Of a DNA stretch of 64,000 nt, positions 1-12,970 are shown piece by piece. A program made the position numbers and the translations under genes. The stretch lies in assembly GCA_013397075.1 (NCBI GenBank), contig VWZS01007655.1, positions 62,633 through 126,632 of the forward strand. Direction: 5' to 3'. The notes under the pieces were generated by a model that saw only the letters and a program-made list of their open reading frames with translations, was not told the DNA's origin and made no database searches. The stretch's first letter is position 1. Every line of letters starts with the position of its first letter. The stretch comes from Rhabdornis inornatus. Its lineage: Eukaryota; Chordata; Aves; Passeriformes; Rhabdornithidae.

Positions 1-3000
1 AGAATTTGCTCCTTGAAAAGTTGTACTGTCTTTGTGAACCTTGACTGCTTGTTAACAGCAGAATTCATATGCTAGGGTTTTTGTTGCTGTTTCCTAGACA
101 ACCACTCCAGGTTCCCCCAGAGCTCTTGCTTTTGTGTTCTTTGATTAAGATGTACATGCTGCCTTTGGCTGATCTTATTTGTGTGAACAGTATTAATTTT
201 CGTAGGTGCAATATTGATTAACTTTTTATTTTCTCAAACAATATTAATTCCAGTGTTTTATAAAGGATGATAGGATTACATGAATTTTAACTTTGCTAAA
301 TTATAGCTTAAGCTCCCTAATGTTTAAGTTACTCCATTTTCTTTTTGCTCAAGGCAGTTTCTGGTTTACACAACAGACTGATTGAATTCTACAGTGTAGT
401 TTTTTTCAGTTTTTATGCAGACCAGCCATAATTATTACATGCTCCTCTTGTCCTGTGCATTCCTGGTGCTTGCTTTTCAGTCACTCAACCATGGCATTTT
501 TTGAGTCTGTCAGTCAAGTTATAACTCAAATATAAATGGCAGGGATGTGCCTTCTCTAGTTTGGCTACTCCTGCTACTTCCAGACCCTTGCAGCAGTTTT
601 TTTTGACAGTACAAAAGCCATCAAATCTGGCATCTTGTCTTGGCTTAGTGTCTGGTAGATGATTAGATTTCAGCTATGACCAACATTCAATCCACACAAT
701 GTCAAATCTGTTTGGCGTGAGGGAAGGAGGGGCAGCACTGCACTAACGTGGGTCTGGGTGAACCTGACTCATGAGCTCCTCTCTTCCTGGCTGAAAACAA
801 ATCCATTCCTTCACCAGCCACATAAGCCCATACTGAAATGACTCAACAATTTTCAGGAGGAACAAACTACAAAAGTGTTATCTCAAAGTTCAGGCTGAGT
901 TTATGTGCCATGCTCTTTAGGAAAAGTGAAAACCAAGAATGTGCTTAATGGGCCACAAAATCAAAACCCTAAGGGTTGCTAAGATCTGGCCAGCAAATGT
1001 AGTGTCTCCAAATCTTTGTCTACCAAAATTTCATTCCTTTGTCTCTCCAAGCACTTACTATATTAAAATATTAATATATAGATTATGTTGCTTTACTAAA
1101 AATGAATTATAGATGGAGGTGTTATTGGCATGAAGCTTAATACAGTTACTCCTACATACTGGGCAATGTATATCTGATTTCTATTTCATAATACATTAAA
1201 AACACTTCAAGCCCTGTTATTTCTAGTATATATCTATTTTGTATTTTTACAATATGGTCTTTTATTTTTGTGAGAAGTTTGAATCTTACAGAATTTGCAC
1301 AATGGTTGAATGCATTTGTTTTACTTGCTGAAAACTTGTCTCTAAATAGGCCATTTTGTTTGATATGAAGATGAAAATGCAAGAATCTCAAGCAGAAACA
1401 TTATATGTGCTCTTCACCAAATCCTGAAGAAATAAATAATGAGGCTTACTTTTATAGATCTCCACCAAATATAGTCCTGTGTTATTTGTGTTAATAAGGT
1501 GACTTGGGGAATACAAAAAATAGATGAAAGGTAGGTGACACTTCCTGATTTTATCTTTGTGCATTTCTTGAGGGAAAGCATCCATTTCTCATGCTGAATG
1601 AAAGTTTATTTGCTTCACACAGTGAGCAATTGCTTACAAATGCTTTCGACTATAACTCGCTATCTGAATAATATCTGAATTCACTGCCTGAATAAGTTTT
1701 TTTTAAGCGGTTTAATGTGTCAAATTAGAAAGATTAGTTCTTTAAGAATAGTGGGAAACAATGAAGTCACAAAGTTTTACTGCTTGACTAATTCTGGAGC
1801 ATAAGTCCTTTTGTAAATACTGGACTAAATACACAACAGGTTTTCTGTTGGTATGCTGCTTTAATATATTTTACAATATCCTTTATTGATGCCTTGTTTT
1901 CTCACATGGCTCTTTTTGAGGAGCATTATAGACAATCAGTCAGCTTTATATGTTTCAGAATTGCTCCTGATGCCTTTCCTTCACACTAAAAAGCCTCTGT
2001 AGTACATTATACCACTTTACAAGTGGGAATTTCACACTATGTTCTTTATGTACATACATAAATTGCTTTCATTTGTTTATGCCAGTGGTTTCCATGCTGG
2101 AATTGTATGACTGCTGAATAAACAACTTTTCTCCCTGAATTACTTTATTTCATGCCATTCATGTCTGCTACCATGCAGTACAGGGTGTATGTAACCACTC
2201 ATAGTGAGGTGTGCTTGTCCTCAGAGCATGAGCTGATTCTTAGAAACTCCTTGGAAATACTTTGGAATTCCTTTACACCAATGGCCTAATGAAGGAGAAA
2301 TATGTTTGCACAGATTTCACCAGTGGATGTCAATGCCTTTTTTCTCAGGAACAACTTCATTACAAAAAAGAATAGTGAAAGTTGTTTGTTTTCATTTCCA
2401 TCCTTCTACTAATTGACTGTAATGAGACCTCTGATCTGCAAACAAGGGAACATCACCTGAGCAACAATTATGGCTTTTCCCCACTTAACCATTTCCAGTT
2501 AAATGTTCCTGGATTGTTCAAGGTTACTCTCACTTGTGTTTCGGAATACATTAGGTCAAAACTAGACCTCTTGGCATCCATAAAAATTTACTGTTTCTGT
2601 GAGAGTAAGAAGGAAAATTTGCATATAAGTTCATAATGAACATACTCTTGAAGGGATAGAGTTGGAATTACCTTATTTTACAAACTTTGAGCTCTATGTC
2701 ATCTTTTCCATTACTTACCCACCCAATATTCTTTCCCTCCTTCCAAAACCGTCTGCCCAACTGCCTATGTGCAGCTGTAGTCCATGGCAGTGTCTCTCCT
2801 ACTCACTGTAAGCCCATTTTTGAGTTCTTGCACTACCACAAAGAGAGAGCACGGTGCAAACATGTCTGCTACCAGCCTTCCTTTCCAAGGATACAGTAAC
2901 AACAACCTTTTCTGGTTCCTTGCAGAACAGGTATGACTTGAGATGACTTGGCAGCTGCAGCTAGCAAGCAAGCACTGAGTGCACTGCTGAGCCAGCCAGC

Positions 3001-6000
3001 AGCCCAGACAAATTGCTTTCCAAGCTATGAAATGCCAGGCTGAAACAGAGGAAAATGTGAGTGCAGTACACACAAACCTGACACCAGAGTGAGAAAAGCA
3101 TTAGACAATACCCAGTTCCAAAATGATCAATTGGCACCTATGTTTGCGAGGCAGAGAAACACACATGGAAATAGGAAAATAAACTTTGACTCTGGGAAAC
3201 ATTTTGAACATCAGAATAGACCAATTGCACAGCTACTTTTTTTTCCCCTTTAATTGGATGCCCTTCTAAAGCTCTAACCTAGAGGCAGAAGGAAGATAAC
3301 AAATAGGTAACAAAGAGAACTTGGAGATCAAGAGTCACAGCAGCCAAAGAGTCACCTTCAGACAAAGCAACTCTGGCTGGTTTCCTTTACCTGTGGGGAG
3401 GAGCTGTAGGCTCAGCCCATGGATTGACTTTCCTGGGTGTTTGTCATCAGAATGTGGCATATCTGGAGAAACCAAGTACTGGGAATCCTTTTCAATGCCT
3501 CTCAACAGAAGGTACAGTTAATCTATAGTGGCATTGATTTTAAAATACCATGTACTCCATTACAGCCTTAACTAACCCACCTCTAATGGGAAAATGATCA
3601 CAGTTTATCCCTTGCTTATAGCTAATAGAACATAATAACTTGAACTGTTCATAGGATTATCCTTTGTTATAATGTCAAACTCAGAAACATTTACTGCACT
3701 AAAATCTAACAAAAGATGTGCAGCCACAAAGAAGCAATTCTCTGTTCTCCAGTGCACTGGCAAACTTTGTAATTTGGATTTACTAAAACTGCATACCCAC
3801 ACAAATGCATAAATTGTTTCAGTTTAGCAATTTCAGATATTCAGTTCTTTGATATGGGTATAGAAAACACGTTTATATGTGAGAATATTCTTGTTAGTTG
3901 AATATTATACTGACAGTGAGTCAACACTGGATTTGGATGGCATTTGGTATGTGCTACCTGGTCTGTACTTTCCTTTCTTTCCAGGTTTATACTTCGCTGA
4001 AAATAAACAACACTGATGTTCACTGAGGAATGTTTCCATGTATCTGCACGGGGTCAACTAAATCTCATAGAAAGTAGAAGGAAAGCCTCACAGACTTCAC
4101 AGCATCCTTGACCTTTCCCTCACATCTGCTTTCCTCTTCCTACACATCCACGTATGCAGAGGCAGAGGATTTACAAAGTAGGAAAACAAACGGAGTCATA
4201 CGAGTCCTTCATCCTGGGTCACATCCCTGCTTTGACAAGGTACCATTTAACCTCAAACTGAACCTGATTTCCATGGGCCATGGGAACAGTTACATAACAG
4301 CGAACAGTTGAAACACAAATAGACAAGGATTTTAAAGATTGTTAACTATTATTTTTTAAAGATTGCTTTTCACAGTAGCTTATCTTGAACTAAATACTAC
4401 AGATCTACAACTTACCATTACCATTTATCCATTAGTTCTGATACTGAGTAGATAACTTCTTCAGTATTCTTTTACTCTAAATTATTTTAAAATAATTAGT
4501 CTTGAGGAAAAACTTCAGCCTTAAGACTATATCTCTGTAATATCGCTTTATTCTCTGTAGAACTGTATCTCAGTATGTGGTCACCCCTTGCACAGCCAGA
4601 GGATTCTCAGGTTTGGCACTTCTCTGCAGGACACTGTTGCTATTTCATTTTCTTAATGCTGCAATTAAGGATTTTTCAAACTATTTCTGATGGCATAGTC
4701 CAATGTACTGCACAGGGTTTTTTTTACCTTTCTGAGTGAAAAACATCAGTATGATGATTGTAGAATGCTATACATTGAAGACAACCTAAAAATCTAAACA
4801 CGTCAGATGTGCTCCCTCCTCTTGTCCTTATACAAATGCTTAAAATTCCCTCACATTCCAGCTCAGTTACATCTAAATGGAACATTAAATTCTGTTTAGC
4901 AATATGTAAAATAAGAAGATAACTCATAATGCAAAATCCAATCCCAACTTGATGTGGTGGTAATAGAAAACTACTTTTATCCCCTTCATCACCTAGACAT
5001 GCTATGTGCCTTTACAGTGTTACGTGTGATGCAATTTTGCAGCTACAGATGAATTCAAATTCAATAGAAAATGTTAATCAGAAAGAAAACTGTTATGGTC
5101 TATGCAGTCATAAAAACTGGTCCCTGGTTCTTCATGAGGTTTTTTATAGAACTCCTCCCTGCAGAAGATATCCAATGGCAGGAGGGTTCTGGTATGAAAT
5201 TCAGAGCCAATTAAGGAGCACAGAGAAGTTGAATAATCCCTCTGTAGCTGTGTTGGACTTTACGTAGCTTGCAGACTTTTTTCCCTATAAACTGACTCTC
5301 TTACTCATCTTATTCTATTTCAGTAAATCAAGGGATGACTCATAGAAAATCAGAATCCAGGCACAACAAAGATACCATATAACGAGTCATCTAGTTTATA
5401 CTGAGAATGTTGGCAAACGTATATGTGTACATGTGGACTGCTCCCCTGAGCAGTCACTGAAGCTTTTACTGCTGGGTAATCTCTTTTTACCTTAATCAAT
5501 TGCACAGTGACATTAGATTTTAAAATAGGCAGGTTTGCTTATGGTAATAATGCTGTGCAGCTGACTCAAGAATAATTATTAAGGCTAAAATTGTAATTAA
5601 AGATACATACCGATTGCCCAATATACTTGTGCTTCTTAAGAACTACTATTTATTACTCATTTAAATAATGTTTTCAGACAGATTAAATTAAAAATACAAT
5701 TTCTTTCTATGCCAGGAATGTTCAGAAAAAATAATAACTGCACTTTAATTCTGAATCTAGTATTTGAATAAACTGTGAGAAGCACTAAATAAAAAAATAG
5801 AGTTGACAGAGCTCAGCTTTCACCTGGCTGATGTCTCTTGTCCACATCACGATCACAAAACTGAAATTGGTTTGGATATCTTCTGCTGGTTTTTGTTTGG
5901 TCCTGCTCATATGTAACAGTGGCATTTCTGAGCAATAACCAAAAAACTGTATTACATGAGAATCTGGAGACATGGTGCAATATATGGCAGAAGGTAAGAC

Positions 6001-9000
6001 TGCTTTTGCTTGTGCTCTTCGGCATGTTACATATTAATAAGATATAACAGAATTTATACGAGCTTCATAGCACACAGTAAATGACAATTTCTCTACATGG
6101 CATTGCCCTACAACCTGGCTGATGAGTTTACATAAATGCTAAAGCCTCTCTCATTGTATGTCAGGGCCTGCAGTAGAGATCTTTGTGAAAGATAGCAGAT
6201 GGGGTAACCTGTTTTAAGCTGAATGTTTCATGTTCTTTCTCTCAGTTCTCTCATATCAAAGTACAGTCCTAAAGCTCTTGCAGCCCAAAACCTCCAGATC
6301 AAAGAGTAAAAGCCTATAGTCCTTGGATGTTGCAACAAGTGGATCAAACATTCAAAACCAATCTCTCTGGACCTTGCAATGCTTGAGTTCATTCTAGGTT
6401 TTTTACTTTTCTATTATATTCTGCTTAGGAAGTTCTTAAATTGCTCTTATAAATGCACTGAGTACATTTCTGAATCATGTTCTATTCTTGTCCTGTTCCC
6501 TCGAAAGAACTGATCCATGCTGTAACATTTTGTTTGGGGATTTGGTTTATCTTAGAAAGAGGTGTTTGTACTTTGAGTTTCTAGACTTACATCAGAAACC
6601 AGAGATTTTTGATGCTATAGTTTTGGTTTGAACTCCAAGAAGTATGAGTCTCTGCTCTCCCCAGGGTTACAGGAAGAAGTGTTTAGCATCATACCCTTGC
6701 TTTTGAGCTTGTACCTTGAGCACTGATATGATGCCCAACTTTTTGAATTACCTTCTTACAGTGCATGTAAGTTATTCTCATTCCTCTCATCTTCTTTTTC
6801 TAAGAGAAGGAATAAATCTCTTGCCTCTGTCATGAAAACACCCTGTGTTGTTTTTTTCCCACCTTATGGACAACCTCAAACATTATCAAATACTTCTGTA
6901 TGGGCAAAGACCTCTTCCTTTTGAAAATGTTGTAAAACCAACTTGAGTCTGAATGCAGGTGGAAGGTTCCACAGAGTCTTTCCTCTTGAGCAGCAGTCAG
7001 AGCTGCTTCCACCTTACTGACCGTGTTATTTTGTGTATTAACACCTCCAGCATCACTGCCCTATCTCCTGGTGGCCTGCCCCTTATACACAGATTGGAAG
7101 TGGGTAAAGGACACATTGAAGAATTACAATTCTAATCAATGTTTGAGTCAAAAATCCAGCGCACTACTGGATATAGGCATCGTTTGACACAGTAAATTGC
7201 AGTCAGTGTATAAACAAATAAATAAAATGCCCAAGTGTGTAACAGAATTTCATGCTTTAGCACAGATAGGCCATGAGCAGAGGGTGAATTTCTAATTAAG
7301 AGAGAATTGCTATGGTAACCAGAGGTGGTCACAGATAATTGGATGTGAAACCCCATGAGGCTTCATGACAGAGGTGTCTGCATATATTATCCAGCACACT
7401 TTCTGTTTCCTAGATAGAACTACATTGTCAGGTCAAACAATATTTTTCATATTTAGAAGCTTTCTTTTTGAGCAACCAAAGTGCAACTCATGAGGGGTCT
7501 CTGTTCTTTAAATGGTGGCAGAGCAGTCCATGTGCAGAGACAAACTGGAGTGCAGATTCTCAGCCTTAGCTTATTCTCAATGGTGGGTTAAGAAGAGATG
7601 TGTTTGACTACGTGTTTGCTAACCCACCTGGATGGGACAGAGAAGGGAGATGACTGTCTGTGTTGGCAAAGCAGAGCAATCAGGGACAAAGGACACTGCT
7701 CCTCACAATGGGACTGTACACACTGTCCAGCCCCATGATTTTCTTGATACTGCATTGTCTTAGTTAAAACAATTATTATTTGAAGTTGGTATTTTGTTAT
7801 CACAATTCATGGGAGAGCAAAAGGATAATCACAGAAACCAAATTATTCTGTGCAACCAAAACCAGTCCGATCAGGGCAGAGGGGATACTTAAAACTCATC
7901 TTACATCAGCACAGTAACACCTACATTGAATTGTGATTAAACAAATCTACTTAAATTTACAAAAATTATTTACCAACTTAAGCACTTTTTATTAGATAGT
8001 TTTGAGTCTTATCTTAGTTAATTAGATATTTATTATCTATGTAATGAATCATATATTATCTGTGTAATGAACCCTGATGAAGATTAAAGGAAAATCTCAT
8101 TATTTCAAATTGTTCTTCTGGCACAAGATTTCTAAGATTTGTGTTTAAATCCATTCTTGAACATGTGGATATGAATAAAAGGTCAGCTCTTTGCTTTACA
8201 AATCCCCATTTCTCTGTACCAGCTGCACTTAAAGGGCATAGAACTACTCCAGTGCATCCAATATTCCTCTGGTGTGGAGGAACCTTGTGAATTCTCAGGA
8301 CAGGATGGATTCAGAAATGGGTAGGATAAATAGATAACTCCTGCAGACTTCCACTACTGCTACAACTCAGAGAAGTTTTGAAACTCACTTGAGACTTTCA
8401 GAATCTTTTAATTTCCCGTATATTGGTGGTGGTTCTCAATGTGCATTGGTGCATTGCATTTGACAGTTTCTCTGTAACCAAGGAGTCAATTAACACATTA
8501 ACACACAGCCTTAACACATTTTCATGTCCCTGTTATCAGCAAAAACAAGAACATACCTGTTCTGCATCTTTAAATGAGGTGCTGGGTTATCATTAGTCTC
8601 TCTGCATATCTGAAAAGGCTGCTCAGCCACTCTGAGGGTGCAATCTGTAAACACAGTAGGGCATTACAGCCGTCAGGAATTATCTGACAGAAAAATTATC
8701 AAAGGTAGTCAAAGCTCTCAGTCCACACTGATAGTGCCAATCTAGCTGTGTTCTGCTGTTTCTGCATGTCCAGATTTCCCATTAGTTACATCTCAGCAGG
8801 AGTTCTGCATACAGCAGTGTGGTCAAAGATATTTTCAATCCCTAAGGAAAAGCAGACTATCATAGTGTACCCTCTGTCACACAGGGAGGAGAACCCTGCC
8901 CATGCTGATTAAGTACAGCAGTTGACAGCAGATGTTATTTGTTAATTACTAACATATCCAAAGGGTCCCATGGCTTGACAGACAGATCCATTACCCACTT

Positions 9001-9750
9001 TGTTTTATCTCATTATGGAACATATGGTGGCAATTTGATGTAGTACAATTTTAAACATTTTTTAATGTATTCCTACACTGAATTCCTCACTCACTTTTTC
9101 TGTTGCTTCTTGATGGTTCAGAACATGTGCTTTCTTTTATTTTCCTTTTTTCTAGTATCCAATTACCTTGTATTTTCCAATACAGTATAACTGCTCAGAG
9201 GTAGTGATATATCTCATCTGCCAATTCATACTTTTTTTTCACCTTTGAAAGATATCAACCAGATGGTTTCCAAAAATGACAATTATATCTAATGCTTTGT
9301 TTGAAATTAAAGTACCACTGCAAAAATACCTCTCATGTTTTTAACTGCTTGAAGCCATACGTATCACTTTGGGTGCACAAAGAACTGTGTGTTCCATCAC
9401 TGTATTAGACAAAAGCCCACTGAGAATTTGAGCTGTTTCAAGATGAAACTGAGTAGCTAAATTGTATGCTACAAAGTATTAATGTGTATCTAAAGCTCAG
9501 ATCTGAAAAGCAGATCCTTCAAACTGCTCAGCAGCGGAAATATAAAGGACACTATTTTTTAATTTAGTCTTACAGTTAAGAAATACACTTGCTTATCTTG
9601 TCCATCAGTGGAAACAAGATATATTTCCAATGACAGATGTCCGAGGTGTTACCTGCTTTGATTTGTAGCTAGAATGTTACTTAACTATATTAAATTATAT
9701 ATGCTTTTCTACTTCTCTATAAATCCTCTTCCCTCTTTGGAAGGCACCTG
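1..9750. other. Intergenic or unassigned DNA left of SNX29
   Basis: There is no recognisable exon, RNA gene or transposon in this 9.7 kb. Open frames are short (under 105 codons) and overlap on both strands without similarity to known families. On the plus strand T exceeds A in the 60-base lines I counted: 361-420 has 15 A and 25 T, 2101-2160 has 17 and 24, 6481-6540 has 12 and 23, and 8401-8460 has 11 and 26. That is the opposite of the SNX29 region. Plus-strand AATAAA occurs near 1431, 2117, 5767 and 8174. The stretch could belong to a convergent plus-strand transcript, but no coding evidence was found. Confidence 0.5.
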
Positions 9751-9754
9751 AAAA

Positions 9755-10306
9755 ATTTTCCTAGGAACAGTATGGCCAGCAGGACTAGGGCAGTGACTGT
9801 CCCCCTGTCCCAGGCACTGCTGAGGCCACATGTCGAGTCCTGTGTCCAGTTCTGAGCCCCTCATGGCAAGAACTGGACATGGAGGTGCTGGGTCACGTCC
9901 AGAGAAGGGAGCAGAGCTGGGCAGGAGCTGGAGCACCAGGAGTAGCTGAGGGAGCTGGGGCAGCTCAGCCTGCAGAAAAGGAGGCTCAGGAGGGACCTTC
10001 TCACTCTCCCCAAATACCTGGAAGGAGGGTGCAGCCAGGTGGGGTCAGTCTCCCCAGTAACAGAAGGAGGGGAAATGGCCTCAAGTTGTCCCAAGGAAGA
10101 TTTAGACAGGATATTAGGAATAATTGCTTCACCAAAAGGGTTGTCAAGTCCTGGCAGCTGCCCAGGGAAGGGGCAGCTCACCATCCCTGGGGGGATTTAA
10201 AAGTTGTGTTCATATGGCATTTGGGTACATGGGGTAATGAGGGAGAGCAGTTGGATTTGATAATCTTAAAAGTGTTTTCCAACCTGAATGATTCAATGAT
10301 TCTATA
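9755..10306 (+). mobile_element. CR1 LINE fragment, 5'-truncated, 3' end intact
   Basis: About 550 bp match the 3' end of avian CR1 retrotransposons as I recall the consensus. Recognisable segments include the ACTGCTGAGGCCACA block near 9818, TCCAGAGAAGG near 9899, AAAAGGAGGCTCAGG near 9977, GGAAATGGCCTCAAGTTG near 10072, ATTAGGAATAATTGCTTCAC near 10112, GGGTTGTCAAG near 10139, CACCATCCCTGG near 10180, and the 3' end TTCCAACCTGAATGATTC with the octamer-like ATGATTCTAT at 10285-10304. CR1 copies are usually 5'-truncated, as here. Scattered mismatches and small deletions show an old, dead copy. The 156-codon open frame at 9879-10349 is a by-product of GC-rich CR1 sequence, not a gene. The 5' boundary is approximate. 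Confidence 0.92.
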
Positions 10307-10667
10307 TAAAATTGAGAATGTTAATAAACATAATTTAATTTCCAGCTAGAAACTGTCAGTGTAATTGGCACATGTTGAAGCGTCTTCCTTCATGGATGAA
10401 TTAGCACTTGAAAAAATAGGGAATAAAATGAAGAAAAAGCAAAATACTTACAAAAATTAGGCATTTAAAATTAGTATTAACCTGATTAAATCTTTTTTTG
10501 CTAAATTCACTTAGCCAGTAAATATTTTTCACAGATTGAAGCTATGTAATAGCAATATGAAATCTATTTTATAATAGCAATAATTCCCAAAGAAAGGCAT
10601 TGTTTTTGACAGCTCTGGCAGATGTTAGTTGGAATTATTAAAACCAGGCTTTTGTCATGCAAAGTTC

Positions 10668-10772
10668 CATAGAATCACAGAATATTCTGAGTTGGAAGGA
10701 ATCCACAAGGATCATGGAGTCTAACTCTTAAGTGAATGGCCCATACAGGGATCAAGCCCACAAAAAGTTGAT
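10668..10772 (-). mobile_element. CR1 LINE 3'-end fragment
   Basis: The plus strand reads CATAGAATCACAGAATATTC, then GAGTTGGAAGGAATCCACAAG and GATCATGGAGTCTAACTC. This is the reverse complement of a CR1 3' end. It continues AGTGAATGGCCCATACAGGG, typical of one avian CR1 subfamily. Only about 100 bp is recognisable. It lies 360 bp from the larger CR1 copy and in the opposite orientation, so it is a separate insertion. Confidence 0.85.
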
Positions 10773-11731
10773 GGCGTAGAAGTCACACTGAGTAAAACAA
10801 ACCCTTGATGTACCTCAGCTGATTCTGAACAACATGTAGCACTAGGAATAAAATTAATCATGAAAATATTCTTAATCAAAAAATAGTAAGAGTAGTTAAA
10901 ACCAGAGCTGAAGCCCTGTGCAAAGATAAATTTGTCAGACATGAATTCTAGAAAACTGGGGAAGGGCAGACCTTAGTGATCCAATGGAGACCCCAAAAAT
11001 ATCACAAAATCAACACAAGCAGGTGTAAAAAGTGAATCTCTAAGCATACAAAGAGCTTCCCACAGAAAGACCAAGCCTGAGGTGCCATAGGCTTGGTATT
11101 TTCAACAACATGCAAGTGCAGAGGCTCACCCAGAGCACAAGAGTTTGCTCAGCACAAAGCTCTGAAGGCAGGACATCTGTCAATGAGGGGCCCATGTGAC
11201 TGAACCAATTACAAGCTGCATATGAGTAAGGCTAGAAGGTGACATTAAAAATGAAGACATTTAGCAATGACAATGTATGGGATAAGGTATATGCACTTGC
11301 TGAGCATCTTTAAAATACTGGGAAATTAAGAAATGTTGGAGCTGGCATGGATATTGTTGAATTGGAAATAAAAAGAAAGTTATCACCATGGTTCTTAGGA
11401 ATCTCACATAATAAAAGCCTGCTGTCCCAGTGCAGGTCAAAAAATGGCAAGAATAATTCAGAAAATAGGTGTGACACACACACAAACTGCATGATGATTT
11501 TTTAGAACAAAATCAAGCACGACTTGCAATATATCAAAATGTCAGCCATCTATTTTAAATTTGGGAATACAGTAAGTTCACTCACAATACTTAAAAGGTC
11601 ATTCAGAAAGAGTGAAGTGCAGTAGCAAAAATCTTACTCTAAACATTATATTAAAATATCTTTGCTCTTTCTTCTGGCAGATTATTTTTACAAAGCCTTT
11701 TCCTTATTTTCTTAAAAATTTTAGGGACATT

Positions 11732-11837
11732 AAAAACAAAACAAAACAACAAAAAAGAAAAACAAAAAAACCCACAAACCAAACCAAACCAAACCAAACC
11801 AAACCAAACAAACAAAACCAAAACAAAACAAAAAACA
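11732..11837. repeat. A-rich low-complexity tract with (AAACC)n
   Basis: This is about 105 bp of almost only A and C, including seven tandem AAACC-type units at about 11776-11808 flanked by AAAAC runs. It generates spurious lysine/asparagine/proline and phenylalanine/leucine open frames on the two strands. It may derive from a retroposon tail, but no body was recognised beside it. Confidence 0.9.
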
Positions 11838-12957
11838 AGCTGTAAATAGTAAATCCTCCACAGGTCCTTTCCTGGAAAGAAAAACTTTAAACTCTATAGG
11901 ACCATGTAGAAATGCCAAGCTGTTACAATTTTCCAAACCTGAAGCTGTGCCTGGATGCACAGAAAGATCAGTAGACCCTTCAAATGACCTTGTTCTTCCC
12001 AGGATTTTAGAGGTGGCAGCTAAGCAGCAGCATCCCAGAAGCTGGACAAGGCAGTGGGATCCAGCACACGAAGGGTTACAGCATAAACCCAGTGCTTTCC
12101 AGCCTTCTCCAGCCCAGGGTTGGGAATCTGCTTGTCATTCCCCCAGTGTGCTCTAGTACCTCAAGCAGAAAAGGAAAAAAAATCCTTTGCCTGAAACTAT
12201 TAATTTAAAGTTTATAGCATAATTTTGCTTTATGATCTTAAGTAACTGAGATATGAAAAGCAAAAACAAAATCCTAAGGACTGCCAAGACTAATTAAAAG
12301 AAAAGTTCTGTCATCTAACTTCTGTAATGACACCTAACCTGCTACAAGTTTTAGAAGATGGAGATAAACTTCACTGTGAATTTTACAGTGTCTTTTTTTA
12401 ACAGGAACTGTTCAACTAATTAGATTGCTCTATAATGCTAGTGACTTGAAGAAGTGTAATTGAATTAACCAGCAGGTTATTCTGTGAGTATGAGGAATCT
12501 ACCAACACTTTATTTTTATTAAACTACAGCTTTGTCTGGTGGAAATTGATTAAATGCATATAATGGCTCCCTCTTAAAACTTCCTTTTTCACATGATAAG
12601 GAAGCTTCCAGTTATGAACTGGATATGAAATTGCCACCTGTATCATATCACAATGAAAGGAAATAAAACATTCAGATGTGGACTATGAATGTAAAAAAGC
12701 CAAACCCCACAAATGTGGTGGCATTGCCTGGCGTTGTTTGCTTTCCCTTTTGAATGATCTAATGTGATTATAAACTGAAATGTTCAAGAGGACTTTCAAT
12801 AAATACTACTTCTCATGTGAAGAAATAAGATTATAACAGTCTGTTATGTACATACATCATTCTAGAAACACATTGAAAAAATGAACACAAATCAAAGAAG
12901 CAGTTACAAAACAGCTGAATAGGACAGATAGGATGTATAAACACTCTACTTCAATTT

Positions 12958-12970
12958 TTTATTTTTTATT
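12958..12970 (-). promoter_or_regulatory. Candidate distal polyadenylation signals (two AATAAA)
   Basis: On the minus strand two AATAAA hexamers occur seven bases apart (plus-strand TTTATT at 12958-12963 and 12965-12970), followed within 30 nt by a U-rich GAGTGTTTATAC-like stretch. This is a plausible cleavage signal for SNX29. AATAAA is common by chance in DNA this AT-rich, so transcript ends are needed to confirm it. Confidence 0.3.

Larger units (their letters stand above)
10307..12939. other. Intergenic spacer between CR1 elements and putative SNX29 3' end
   Basis: Apart from the CR1 fragment at 10668-10772 and the A-rich tract at 11732-11837, nothing is recognised. The stretch 11990-12160 is locally GC-richer but shows no gene similarity. 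A exceeds T on plus from about 10.8 kb rightward, so this may be within the SNX29 read-through or termination zone. Confidence 0.5.

Noticed and set aside
5335..5400. CATAGAAAATCAGAATCCAG stretch resembling the start of a minus-strand CR1 end
   Set aside because: The similarity is limited to a few bases, and the expected GGTTGGAAGG and following blocks are absent.
1..9750. CPPED1 terminal exon on the plus strand
   Set aside because: Conserved gene order makes it plausible, but I found no stretch encoding the C-terminal residues I remember for CPPED1.
9879..10349. 156-codon plus-strand open frame, the longest in the window
   Set aside because: It lies inside a CR1 3' region and encodes no CR1 protein or other family; it reflects GC-rich repeat sequence.
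11612..11960. Lys/Asn/Pro-rich and Phe/Leu-rich open frames on the two strands
   Set aside because: They are explained by the A-rich low-complexity tract at 11732-11837.
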